Shown in pieces: positions 1-7,590 of a stretch of DNA of 64,000 bases (positions within the stretch are counted from its first letter, which is position 1; each line of letters starts with the position of its first letter). Position numbers and translations under genes: made by a program. The notes below the pieces were generated by a model. That model made no database searches. It had not been told where the DNA came from and saw only the letters and a list, made by a program, of their open reading frames with translations. Source of the stretch: Nitrobacter vulgaris (GTDB taxonomy: Bacteria; Pseudomonadota; Alphaproteobacteria; Rhizobiales; Xanthobacteraceae); NCBI RefSeq assembly GCF_031453995.1, contig NZ_JAVDPZ010000004.1, positions 62,001 to 126,000 of the forward strand. The letters run 5' to 3'.

Positions 1-1
1 C

Positions 2-1774
2 ACCATGACCGGGCATCTGGGCAATCGTCGTCCGCTCGGCTATGGCGATATCCTGGTGCTGGTGCGGCGACGCGGTAACACCTTTGACGCCGTCATCCAG
101 GCGCTGAAGCAGTCCGGCATTCCCGTGGCCGGCGCCGACCGCCTCAAGCTGACCGAGCACATCGCGATCATCGACCTGATGAATCTTGCGGATGCACTGC
201 TGCTGCCGCGGGACGATCTGGCGCTTGCAGTAGCGCTGAAAAGCCCGCTGTTCGGCCTCGACGACGACGACCTATTCACGCTGGCATGGCAGCGCAAAGG
301 CTCGCTGCGCGACGCACTCGCCGAGCATGCGCCAACGAACGATAGACTCCGTGACGCACTCGAGCGCCTCAAGCGGTGCGAAAGTCGCGCCACACGCGAG
401 ACGCCGTTCGCGTTTTTCGCGTGGCTCCTGGGCGGCCAAGGAGAGATCGATGGCGGACGACGGCGCATCCTGCGCCGGCTCGGCCATGAAGCCAATGATG
501 CGCTCGATGAGTTTCTTGAACTGGCGCTGACCTATGAGCGCAAGGCCCCCGCGTCGCTGCAAGGCTTCATGGCGTGGTTGCGCGCTGCGGATACCCAGGT
601 GAAGCGCGACATGGAAATTTCGCGCGACGAAGTGCGCGTGATGACCGTGCATGGCGCGAAAGGACTCGAAGCCTCGGTGGTGTTTCTCGCCGACACTTCG
701 ACATCGCCAGCCGACACCGAGCGTCTCAGCCTGATTCGTATGGCGCGCGGCAATGCTCCCGCCGGCGTTGCCGGCGTGACGATCTGGGCCGGCAAGAAGG
801 CAGAGGATCCGCCTTGCGTGGCGCAAGCCCGCGCGGCCATGACCACGGAAACCGAGCACGAATATCGCCGTCTGCTTTACGTCGCGATGACGCGCGCGGC
901 GGACCGCCTGATCATCGGCGGCTGCAAACCAGGAAACCGCAAAGATGTCCGAAAGTTCTCCTGGTACGACTTGATCGAGACGGGTCTGGGCAATTCCGGC
1001 CTTGCGATGCACGAGTTCGAAACCGCGGCCGGCAAGGTCAAGCGTTTCGCCCGGCCAGGAGAAGCCGTATCGGATGCCGCAGGTCCGGCAGCTCCAACCG
1101 CCGCCGTCGCCGAGATTACGTTGCCGCCGCCCTGGCTGCACCGCATGGCCACGCCGGAACCGCCAGCGAGCCGACCGCTACAGCCCTCGGATACTGACGA
1201 GGCCATACATCTTCGCTTGCCGGCCAGCGCCTTCCCGGATCAGCACCACCGGGCGCGACTGCGGGGCACGCTGGTGCATCGCCTCCTGCAATCCCTGCCG
1301 GACTTGCCGCGCGATCGCCGCCGAGACACGGCACTGTCCTATCTCGCGCGCAACGCGAACGACTGGAGCGGGGCCGAGCGCGACGCGCTGGCGGCGCAGG
1401 TCATGGCGGTGCTCGATGATGCGAGGTTTGCGCCCGTGTTCGCGGCGGGCAGTCGGGCCGAGGTCGCGATTGCCGGAAGGTTGACGACGCGGCGGGGCGA
1501 TCCCGTGCTGGTATCCGGTCAGATCGACCGGCTCGTGGTAACTCCCGGCGGAATTTTGGTCGTCGACTACAAGACCGGCCACGCACCCCCCCCGAACGTT
1601 GCCGGCGTACCGCCGGCCTATATCCGCCAGCTCGCGCTTTATCGCGCGGTGCTTGCAAGCCTGTACCCGGAACTGCCTGTCAAGGCGGCGCTGCTCTGGA
1701 CCGAGGCGCTTGAAATGATGGAGATTTCAGCCACAGTGCTCGATGCCGGGTTGGAAGCAATCATCTCCGTGTGA
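2..1774 (+). CDS. addA: AddA helicase-nuclease, 3' part
   Basis: This is the C-terminal part of the alphaproteobacterial AddA subunit of the AddAB helicase-nuclease, which resects double-strand breaks for recombination. The reading frame is open at the left edge of the window. Superfamily 1 helicase motifs are visible: VMTVHGAKGLE and RLLYVAMTRAADRL (motif VI). The C-terminal nuclease domain carries the PD-(D/E)XK signature around GQIDRLV and VVDYKTG. The stop is at 1772-1774, and trxA follows on the same strand about 100 bp later. The ATP-binding Walker A region lies upstream of the window. The family assignment is confident. Confidence 0.93.
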   Translation, partial: TMTGHLGNRRPLGYGDILVLVRRRGNTFDAVIQALKQSGIPVAGADRLKLTEHIAIIDLMNLADALLLPRDDLALAVALKSPLFGLDDDDLFTLAWQRKGSLRDALAEHAPTNDRLRDALERLKRCESRATRETPFAFFAWLLGGQGEIDGGRRRILRRLGHEANDALDEFLELALTYERKAPASLQGFMAWLRAADTQVKRDMEISRDEVRVMTVHGAKGLEASVVFLADTSTSPADTERLSLIRMARGNAPAGVAGVTIWAGKKAEDPPCVAQARAAMTTETEHEYRRLLYVAMTRAADRLIIGGCKPGNRKDVRKFSWYDLIETGLGNSGLAMHEFETAAGKVKRFARPGEAVSDAAGPAAPTAAVAEITLPPPWLHRMATPEPPASRPLQPSDTDEAIHLRLPASAFPDQHHRARLRGTLVHRLLQSLPDLPRDRRRDTALSYLARNANDWSGAERDALAAQVMAVLDDARFAPVFAAGSRAEVAIAGRLTTRRGDPVLVSGQIDRLVVTPGGILVVDYKTGHAPPPNVAGVPPAYIRQLALYRAVLASLYPELPVKAALLWTEALEMMEISATVLDAGLEAIISV

Positions 1775-1871
1775 GAAACCTTGACCCGGGAAGATCGCCT
1801 TCTTACCTTGATCGCAGTTTCACGTGCATTCGTTCGTAGCGCACGATCTCATCGACACAACGAGGTATTCC

Positions 1872-2192
1872 ATGGCTGTTGGCAAGGTTTCGGACGCCAA
1901 TTTCGAAGCGGAAGTGCTCAAGGCGACTGGCCCGGTCGTGGTGGATTTCTGGGCGGAGTGGTGCGGCCCTTGCCGCATGATCGGCCCGGTTCTGGACGAA
2001 ATCTCCAGCGCGATGGGCAGCAAGGTCAAGATCGTGAAGCTGAACGTCGACGAGAGCCCGAGGACGGCCTCGAAATACGGCGTGATGTCGATTCCCACCC
2101 TGATGATTTTCAAGGACGGCGAGCTGGCCTCGCGTCAGGTCGGCGCCGCACCGAAGCAAAAACTTGAGCAATGGATCACCGCCACGGTCTGA
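1872..2192 (+). CDS. trxA: Thioredoxin 1
   Basis: A 106-residue cytoplasmic thioredoxin that reduces disulfides in ribonucleotide reductase and other targets. The WCGPC active site places the redox cysteines at 31 and 34. The conserved cis-proline segment SIPTLMIF and a full thioredoxin fold length are present. I chose ATG 1872 (MAVGKVSD) because it gives the usual family length and follows a purine-rich CGAGG. An in-frame start at 1824 would add 16 unlikely residues. The gene ends at a strong hairpin, and this terminator is where the genomic element has inserted. Confidence 0.96.
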   Translation: MAVGKVSDANFEAEVLKATGPVVVDFWAEWCGPCRMIGPVLDEISSAMGSKVKIVKLNVDESPRTASKYGVMSIPTLMIFKDGELASRQVGAAPKQKLEQWITATV

Positions 2193-2213
2193 TCTTTCCG
2201 CACCCAATCCCGC

Positions 2214-2241
2214 AAACGGCCGGCTCAGCGCTGGCCGTTTT
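2214..2241 (+). terminator. trxA rho-independent terminator
   Basis: An 8-bp perfect stem (AAACGGCC / GGCCGTTT) closes an 11-nt loop and ends in a T run, 22 bp after the trxA stop. In the ancestral chromosome it probably also served the convergent folC gene, because trxA and folC point toward each other across the inserted element. Confidence 0.85.
2220..2241. other. Left attachment core (attL)
   Basis: This 22-bp segment inside the trxA terminator recurs at 15794-15815 with 21 of 22 bases identical; the mismatch is T versus C at position 13. Flanking bases differ on both sides. The integrase lies next to the right copy, and arm-type repeats lie just inside both copies. The simplest reading is the direct-repeat core left by site-specific integration. 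The exact crossover cannot be read from one genome. Confidence 0.7.
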
Positions 2242-2282
2242 ATCATCTAAGTATCTGAAATAGCTCATAGTAGAATCTGGTA

Positions 2283-2302
2283 CCCCAACAAATACCCCAA
2301 TA
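2283..2302. repeat. Integrase arm-type sites, left
   Basis: Two copies of CCCCAAYA with 12-bp spacing (2283-2290 and 2295-2302). The same arrangement, in the same orientation, occurs at 15636-15655 next to the integrase gene. Such paired motifs are typical arm-binding sites of P4-type integrases. Their presence inside both ends supports the element boundaries. Confidence 0.6.
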
Positions 2303-2378
2303 GTCCTAGAGGTTACGCAGCGGGCTCTTGAAGGGCTTCCGCGACGCCCGGCGTAGAGATCGAATCGGCTACGCCGCC

Positions 2379-2930
2379 CTATGGTCGGCGCATCAACGAT
2401 TTGAACGACACTTTCTCAAAGTCACTTTCAATCATCGCAACACCAGCCAGAGCTAGCGACCCGAGAAAACAGAATTTTTCTTTTGGGCTCATTTCCCCGA
2501 AGCGCCATTCGCAGCGGCTTCCATCTTTCTTTTGGTGTATTACCTGAAAGCTCTCGGGTATCTTGCGATCATACATCGTCTCGATAGCTCTCAGTAAATC
2601 AACAGTATCGCTCAAAACGATCGCTTCTTTTTCCCTGTGAGCGAATTTGTTGCGGATGCTGTTGATTATCAAAACAGGCGTGATCCGCAAATTGGGCAAG
2701 CCCAACGCTAAAAGAAAATCGACCTTACTGCTCGTATATGGAAGCTTCATTGTATTAGAGGAAGGCACCATCGTTCTAACGATATGGTCAAGAGCCCTAT
2801 CGATTTCGAAGTGAATTCGTATTACCGCGCCGATATCATCTTCCGTATACATCGCCCGCATTATACGGCCGCTGTCTACGTCGAAATTAAATACTGTTGG
2901 TTTGTCGCTAAGCATACCGTTCCGACTCAC
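2379..2930 (-). CDS. HEPN-like hypothetical protein
   Basis: A 183-residue soluble protein, last gene of a leftward three-gene run at the left end of the element. The segment NSIRNKFAHRE carries an R-x4-H motif as in HEPN-fold RNases and DUF4145/MltR-type proteins. The preceding residues look helical (RIHFEIDRALDHIVRT), as in that fold. The family link is inferred from this motif and no function is proven. The frame opens with GTG at 2930 just after AAGG; ATG at 2915 is an alternative start. It begins 27 bp after the stop of the 56-residue gene, so the three genes are probably cotranscribed. The position suggests cargo, possibly abortive-infection or toxin-like. Confidence 0.6.
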   Translation of the reverse strand: MSRNGMLSDKPTVFNFDVDSGRIMRAMYTEDDIGAVIRIHFEIDRALDHIVRTMVPSSNTMKLPYTSSKVDFLLALGLPNLRITPVLIINSIRNKFAHREKEAIVLSDTVDLLRAIETMYDRKIPESFQVIHQKKDGSRCEWRFGEMSPKEKFCFLGSLALAGVAMIESDFEKVSFKSLMRRP

Positions 2931-2957
2931 CTACCTTGCGCGCCCGCGCAACATGTT

Positions 2958-3128
2958 TCAGCGCTGAAGCCGCCGCGCGATCTCGTCGAAGTTCGCAGGC
3001 GTGTCCGAATCGATCAGACTCGCCAGCGTTTCAAAACCCTCATCCGCGCATGGCTGCGGCGGCACGGGATCACGCGGAATCGGCGTCCCATGCCATTGTC
3101 GCAATAACCATTGAATGAGGCGACTCAC
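2958..3128 (-). CDS. Small protein, 56 aa, coupled to upstream gene
   Basis: A short reading frame starts with GTG at 3128, overlapping the TGA of the upstream gene by four bases (GTGA), the usual sign of translational coupling. It encodes a tryptophan- and proline-rich N-terminus (LIQWLLRQWHGTPIP), then a helical acidic tail (FETLASLIDSD, NFDEIARRLQR). It ends 27 bp before the HEPN-like gene. I do not recognise a family. Its size and place would suit an antitoxin or accessory partner of the HEPN-like protein, but that is speculation. Confidence 0.5.
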   Translation of the reverse strand: MSRLIQWLLRQWHGTPIPRDPVPPQPCADEGFETLASLIDSDTPANFDEIARRLQR

Positions 3129-3376
3129 GCGGCCTCAGCGGCTGAAGCACCGGGCTCGAAAGCGCGCCAGTACCCAAGGCATAAGGCGGTGTCCAGAAGA
3201 TTGGGCGTATTGGCGACGGCGGCGAGAAGCTTCAAAACATCCGAGCCGCCGTCGCCACTGGGCAAATACCGCATAGCTCGCAAGCGGCGGTTCGTAAAAA
3301 GAACGTCCATTGAGCCGTCTTTTTCAACTGCAACGGCGCATGTGAAATGCTTAGTCCGATAAAGCTCTTTATGCAT
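3125..3376 (-). CDS. Hypothetical protein, 83 aa
   Basis: First gene of the leftward run at the element's left end. It starts at ATG 3376 behind AAGGAT and lies directly downstream of the AT-rich repeat and palindrome region at 3463-3551, its probable promoter and operator. The N-terminal half (HFTCAVAVEKDGSMDVLFTN) looks beta-rich, and the C-terminus is alanine-rich. No signal peptide or membrane segment is seen. I do not recognise a family. It is coupled by a GTGA overlap to the 56-residue gene. Confidence 0.6.
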   Translation of the reverse strand: MHKELYRTKHFTCAVAVEKDGSMDVLFTNRRLRAMRYLPSGDGGSDVLKLLAAVANTPNLLDTALCLGYWRAFEPGASAAEAA

Positions 3377-3462
3377 GGGTATATAATCCTTAAATGTCTA
3401 GTGCTCCCGTCCGAAAGAGAGCTAGACATAAAGGATACAGAGAGTCAAGCCACTGAAAATAA

Positions 3463-3551
3463 TACGTAAAATCGATTTTACGTATCGCGAATCGATTCTA
3501 AGAATAAAAACCTAAAATCGAAAATAGGTAACTCAAAATCGAAAATACGTA
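3463..3551. promoter_or_regulatory. Candidate operator array with palindrome
   Basis: A perfect 22-bp palindrome (3463-3484, centred on AATCGATT) is followed by GAATCGATTC (3489-3498) and two 17-bp direct repeats, AAAATCGAAAATAGGTA (3514-3530) and AAAATCGAAAATACGTA (3535-3551), 21 bp apart, which is two helical turns. All share AATCGA. The array is AT-rich in an otherwise GC-rich genome and sits upstream of the gene starting at 3376. It looks like a multi-site repressor operator or iterons. No regulator can be assigned from sequence, though the element encodes a ribbon-helix-helix protein. Confidence 0.6.
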
Positions 3552-3565
3552 GAGTGCACGCTCAG

Positions 3566-3964
3566 TTAGCGGCGCGGAAACGGAACGATATTATTCCCCA
3601 TCGCGCATACCTTGAATTCCTCAATCAAGGCGGCGTCGCCAAATCGACGTTGAAGCGCGAACGCGGCTTCCCGCGTCTCGCAAGGTATGACTTCCGCAAC
3701 AACGTCGATTTTATCCGGCGTCTCTTCGCCCGGAGAACGCTTCGCAGGCATGAATGAGAACCCACACGCCGATTGCTCATCCGGCCACAAAACAAAAACG
3801 ACGTGCGCCCTAGCGCAAGCTTGTTCAAGAGCCGCGTCGTCGCGCTTCGCTTCCGCAGCGAAAGCCATACCGCCAATCGTAAGCGCTCGTCGCAATATTC
3901 CCAGACACAAAGGCCCTAGCTGGCCGTCAACTGTTAGATAGCCATAGGTCACCGCGTCATTCAT
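3566..3964 (-). CDS. Hypothetical protein, 132 aa
   Basis: This gene follows the tape-measure-like gene by only 4 bp on the same strand and is probably its cotranscribed neighbour. The sequence has a hydrophobic core (HVVFVLWPDEQSACGFSFMP) and a C-terminus ending in NNIVPFPRR. There is no signal peptide or membrane helix. I do not recognise a family. The position after a tail gene would fit a minor tail or chaperone function, but no motif supports this. Confidence 0.6.
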   Translation of the reverse strand: MNDAVTYGYLTVDGQLGPLCLGILRRALTIGGMAFAAEAKRDDAALEQACARAHVVFVLWPDEQSACGFSFMPAKRSPGEETPDKIDVVAEVIPCETREAAFALQRRFGDAALIEEFKVCAMGNNIVPFPRR

Positions 3965-3968
3965 AACT

Positions 3969-6308
3969 TCAACTCCGATACCAAGTCGGCTTGCGCCCCG
4001 CGCTACGGGCCTCTTTGCCCGTGGCGTAGCGCGTGAGGCTGTCTATTACGCTCTGTTGTGCCATGACCGGGAATGACCCATCTCGCAGATGGATGTTCGC
4101 CGGGCGTAAGTCGCCGCCGCTCGTGGCAGGAACGGACACAAGGCCGCCGCTCGCAAACCGAGGGACGGACGGGGTTAGCGCATCCACCAAGCCGCCGACG
4201 TTGAACCCTCTAAACACGCTTCCAATATCGCGAAAGCCGTAATTCAACGCGTTAAGGATAGGCAACCCTAACCGCTTCACCGCTTTCGCTGTGAAGATGT
4301 ACTCGCCGTTGGATACGCGCGCGATAATGGAATCGCTCGTTCCGGTACCCGCCCCGCGAATGTGACCACCGCCAGCGAAGCCCGGCGTCTTATCCCCGCC
4401 GCCGCCGCCGACAGCCGACGCAATGGTATCCGCCGCGCTCCTTGCCTTCGCTAGGACGCCGCTAATAATGTCCACGAGCCCGCTAAAATAGCCCTTCACC
4501 GTATCCACGGCGCTATTGAACTTCTGCACGATCCAATCGGCTGCATCGGTCACGCCTTGCTTGATCGCATCCCACGCACCAAGCGCTGTGCTTTTCACCG
4601 ACTCCCAAGCATCCGCCGCCCCGCTCTTGATCATCTCCCACAACGCGCTGAAGATCGTTCCCAAATTGGCAACAAACTCGCCATTGAAGAGGGACTCGAA
4701 CGCCATAGCGACGCCAGCAACGATCCGGGCTACGACCGTACCGAACGCGATAAACGGAGCCGCGACAGCCGACAGCGCGTCTTGCGCACCTTGCGGGAGC
4801 AAGCTCCACAACGCCTGCCATAGCTCCCCGATCTTCTTCGTCGTGCCGTCCCAATCGGTAACCAGTTTCGTCAGAAGAAAGCCCACGGCGAATCCGGCTG
4901 CGGCAATCGCAACCGGAATTCCGCCGAAAGTCGTGATAAGCGCGGCAACTGCGACGTATGCGAGTTGCGCGCCGGAAGTCAGTACTCCGAATAGCCCGGT
5001 AAGCCTCAAGATCACACCAACAATTGCGATCTGCCCGGCCGTCAAGTCTGTCCCGAACACGGCGTTAATCGCCTTCACCGTGATATCCAGTGTCGTCAAG
5101 AAGGCGTTAAACGCGGGAATTATGATTCCAACTATCGCGTTTTTCGTCGCTGCGGCAAAATCAATCATCGATGCTTTCGCTTTGATGATTGATTGATTCT
5201 GAACATCAGAGTCACGACCTTCAAGCAGCGCAACCAAATCCTCCACGATCGGCTTAACTTTGTCCGCGATCGTCGAAGCGTACAACGTCAAGTCAGTACG
5301 ACCGCGCACGATAGCCTCAACGAAGCCCATAACAAGCTTCGTTACTTGCGGCGCGAACGTCGCAAGTATTGAATTCCTCACACTCCCAAGCGTTTTGTGA
5401 AGTTGACCGAAAGAGTCGGCGGCTTTGTCGAGGGCTGCACCGCTCGCGTCATCGAGCGATGGTGCAAGCCGCTGCATTTCTTTTTCCATCTCCACGATGG
5501 CCCGCGATCCTTGCCCGACAAAGGTAGCCATTCGCGAATTTTTCGACCCGAACAGTTCGGCCGCGAGCCCGGCCTTGTTCGCGCCGTCAGGCATACCCTT
5601 GAACACATCTGAAATATCCAACAGCACGTCATGGGTATTCCGCAGCGAGCCGTCTGCGTTCTTCACGACGATTCCTAAGCGGGTGAACGGGTCTAAAGAG
5701 TCCTCGTTCGCCTGCTTAAGCTTCTTTACCGCTTTCCAATATGCGTCCGACGATATCTCGCCGTCATTGTATTGCTGGCGAAGATCGCGCAAATTCCGGT
5801 CGTACGTAATCGCGCTTTTCCCCGCTTCCGCCATTCCGGAACTGAGTTTCAGCAAGCCGCGCTCAAACTGCCCGCCGTCAATGCCGGAAAGCTCAACAGC
5901 GTCTTTCAAATTTTTGAGTTGCTGCGCTGTAATGCCTATTGTGTCGGCGGTGTTCTTCAACTGCTCGCCCGCGTCCCCCGCAGCCTTAGTCAGAGAGATA
6001 AAGCCCGCTACAGCCCCGCCAATCGACAGCCCACCGAGCGCGGCGAGCCGGTCAACCGCACCGCCGACCTTAGAGCCGAATCCAACGGCCGCCCCGCCTA
6101 CGGTGCGAAACGTCTCTTGCAGCGCGCCGATTTTGCCGACGACTTCCGTTACGGTTACCCCAAACCGTTGCAGGAACGAGTTGCCGCGCGATGCGTCCTC
6201 AAGATCGGAGAAGGCTTTCCTTCCGGCCGCCCCGATTCCTTCTAGCTGCTTTCGAATGTCCGCGCCGCCGTCTAACGAGATACGGACGCTGAACGATTTA
6301 CTCGCCAT
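3969..6308 (-). CDS. Phage tail tape-measure-like protein
   Basis: A 779-residue protein resembling lambda-type tape-measure proteins, which set tail length and line the tail tube. The N-terminal part has long helices and the ADTIGITAQQLKNLKDAVEL type motif seen in this group. Several hydrophobic helices lie in the middle (about residues 420-560). The C-terminal segment GGGHIRGAGTGTSDSIIARV followed by SNGEYIF is a recurrent tape-measure signature. I chose ATG 6308 (MASKSFSV) because GAGGAGG precedes it; the frame extends 27 codons further upstream without support. The start overlaps the ribbon-helix-helix gene by 11 bp. No tail tube, assembly chaperone or baseplate gene accompanies it, which is odd. 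Confidence 0.8.
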   Translation of the reverse strand: MASKSFSVRISLDGGADIRKQLEGIGAAGRKAFSDLEDASRGNSFLQRFGVTVTEVVGKIGALQETFRTVGGAAVGFGSKVGGAVDRLAALGGLSIGGAVAGFISLTKAAGDAGEQLKNTADTIGITAQQLKNLKDAVELSGIDGGQFERGLLKLSSGMAEAGKSAITYDRNLRDLRQQYNDGEISSDAYWKAVKKLKQANEDSLDPFTRLGIVVKNADGSLRNTHDVLLDISDVFKGMPDGANKAGLAAELFGSKNSRMATFVGQGSRAIVEMEKEMQRLAPSLDDASGAALDKAADSFGQLHKTLGSVRNSILATFAPQVTKLVMGFVEAIVRGRTDLTLYASTIADKVKPIVEDLVALLEGRDSDVQNQSIIKAKASMIDFAAATKNAIVGIIIPAFNAFLTTLDITVKAINAVFGTDLTAGQIAIVGVILRLTGLFGVLTSGAQLAYVAVAALITTFGGIPVAIAAAGFAVGFLLTKLVTDWDGTTKKIGELWQALWSLLPQGAQDALSAVAAPFIAFGTVVARIVAGVAMAFESLFNGEFVANLGTIFSALWEMIKSGAADAWESVKSTALGAWDAIKQGVTDAADWIVQKFNSAVDTVKGYFSGLVDIISGVLAKARSAADTIASAVGGGGGDKTPGFAGGGHIRGAGTGTSDSIIARVSNGEYIFTAKAVKRLGLPILNALNYGFRDIGSVFRGFNVGGLVDALTPSVPRFASGGLVSVPATSGGDLRPANIHLRDGSFPVMAQQSVIDSLTRYATGKEARSAGRKPTWYRS

Positions 6309-6474
6309 GAGTCGCCTCCTCAACTTCAAGGCCACGCGCGAGCAAACGACGAATAGCCGTCGCACGCGGGGACACGGAATACAAAGCAAGCGAGTCGACT
6401 CGTCGCAGCATCATCGCCGGAAGTCGGACGGTCACCTTTTTATCGCAGACGCGTCTTTTTCGATCGTGTGTCAT
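6298..6474 (-). CDS. Ribbon-helix-helix (CopG-like) protein
   Basis: A 58-residue basic protein from ATG 6474; a TTG at 6513 in frame would give 71 residues. The core reads VTVRLPAMMLRRVDSLAL, then PRATAIRRLLARGLEV, matching the strand-helix-helix layout of CopG/Arc/MetJ DNA-binding proteins. It overlaps the tape-measure-like start, so the two are translated together. It may be a transcriptional regulator of the element. Whether the repeats at 3463-3551 are its target is untested. Confidence 0.6.
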   Translation of the reverse strand: MTHDRKRRVCDKKVTVRLPAMMLRRVDSLALYSVSPRATAIRRLLARGLEVEEATHGE

Positions 6475-6586
6475 AATTCGACGATGCGCCGAATGTCCGC
6501 CAATGTCAGCCAACGAATTCTCAAACCAAAGCAGCGAGACGACTCGTGCTAGGATGGATTCGTTGAGACATTTTGGGAGGGGTATT

Positions 6587-7151
6587 ATGGATCACGACAC
6601 CAGACGAGTCATCGCGGGAGTGGAAAGCAAATTGGGAAAGGCGATCAATGAAATTGCAGTGGCACAGCAAAGGAAGGAAGCGGAGGCGCAGCAAAAGAAG
6701 GCATTAGACGCAATGGTTGATATGCAAAGCAAGATTCTAGATAAGGCCATTGCCTACACCAACCTAATTATGATTGGAGGATATGCAGGCATTTTCGCGA
6801 TATGGTCGGCAACGCGAAAGGACCTCTCACCAAAAATGAACATCGCCGTAGCCTTAGCAGCGGGAGTATCGCTTACGGTCTTTATCGCTTTCGAAGTCTA
6901 TAAAGATGTGGATCAGCGGAAAACGGCTTTCGTTGAGCCACGAATTCCTGACGAAACCGCCCCAACCGGATGTCTTTTTCGGACAACTGCAGGAGTTGCA
7001 GCGAAAAGAAGCGCGGGTTTCTATTGGGTTCATCCCCGCATGGCGTTTCACGCTTACTGTATGTGTGATTTCGGCGTTGGCTGCTGTTGGTCTACTTGGT
7101 TATAACTTTTTCGCCATTCTTCTAAGCGGTTCGGTTGCGCCTGCAACTTGA
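6587..7151 (+). pseudogene. Frameshifted three-helix membrane protein
   Basis: The only rightward gene of the element. It starts at ATG 6587 after GGGAGGGG. The first frame gives a charged coiled-coil-like N-terminus (AQQRKEAEAQQKKALDAMV) and two membrane helices, then degenerates. A second frame joins near 6900 (VYK followed by MWISGKRL) and supplies a coherent tail with a third membrane helix (VISALAAVGLLGYNFFAILL) up to the stop at 7149-7151. One extra base in the AAAG run near 6900-6904 explains the break. Joined, it would be about 187 residues. It could be a mutation, a sequencing error or, less likely, programmed frameshifting. Function unknown; three-helix membrane proteins can be holins or immunity proteins. 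Confidence 0.55.
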
Positions 7152-7420
7152 CGGTTTGACTCGCAGCGAAAACTTTCGGAGCTATCTTATAGAAACCCGA
7201 AAATAAAAAGTTCACACAAAGAGAGGGCACGCACTCATGTATTGCCCTCGTAGGATTTTATTCCGGGAGGACCCGTTAAACCTAATAAACAACCCTAATC
7301 CCGCCGAAAAATATTTCAGCATTTATTCCGATTTATAGGAAAATAAACCCACGCAGCTTACCGCACCTCACGCCCAAAGCTGCGCACCAAAATTATCAAT
7401 GTTATCAGTGCTATAAGGCC
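7152..7420. other. AT-rich non-coding stretch
   Basis: No supported gene. A hairpin with stem GAGGGCA / TGCCCTC (7223-7229 and 7243-7249) lies about 70 bp after the membrane-protein stop and may terminate that transcript. The rest is AT-rich (for example GAAAAATATTTCAGC) and leads into the repeat array at 7421. Confidence 0.45.
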
Positions 7421-7583
7421 AACTAGGGCAGCTAGGGCAACCTGCGCACCCCTCAAATCGCCGTAGCTTTCTATATTTCTATACTAATCTCTATAAGCTG
7501 CTCTAGTTGCCCTAGTTGCCCTAGTTGCGCATTCCCCTTGTTTTATAGGGTTTGCGAGTGCGCAGCCCCCGCGCAACTAGGGC
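7421..7583. repeat. Iteron-like array, candidate origin
   Basis: Three tandem 9-mers read CTAGTTGCC, CTAGTTGCC, CTAGTTGCG (7503-7529). The reverse-complement unit AACTAGGGC occurs at 7421-7429, again as AGCTAGGGC at 7430-7438, and at 7575-7583. CTAGTTGCGC (7521-7530) and GCGCAACTAG (7571-7580) form a perfect inverted pair. The stretch between is AT-rich (TATATTTCTATACTAATCTC). The array abuts the 3' end of the prim-pol/helicase gene. Iterons beside a replicase gene with an AT-rich core are typical of a replication origin in P4-like elements. The function is inferred. Confidence 0.6.
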
Positions 7584-7590
7584 ACCCTTG

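Noticed and set aside
2379..3376. HEPN-MNT toxin-antitoxin pair
   Set aside because: Neither small partner has the nucleotidyltransferase GS..DxD motif, so only a looser HEPN-like cassette is proposed.
5425..6552. A 375-codon open frame antisense to the tape-measure-like gene
   Set aside because: Low-complexity Ser/Pro-rich sequence with no ribosome site; the minus strand has clear tape-measure motifs.
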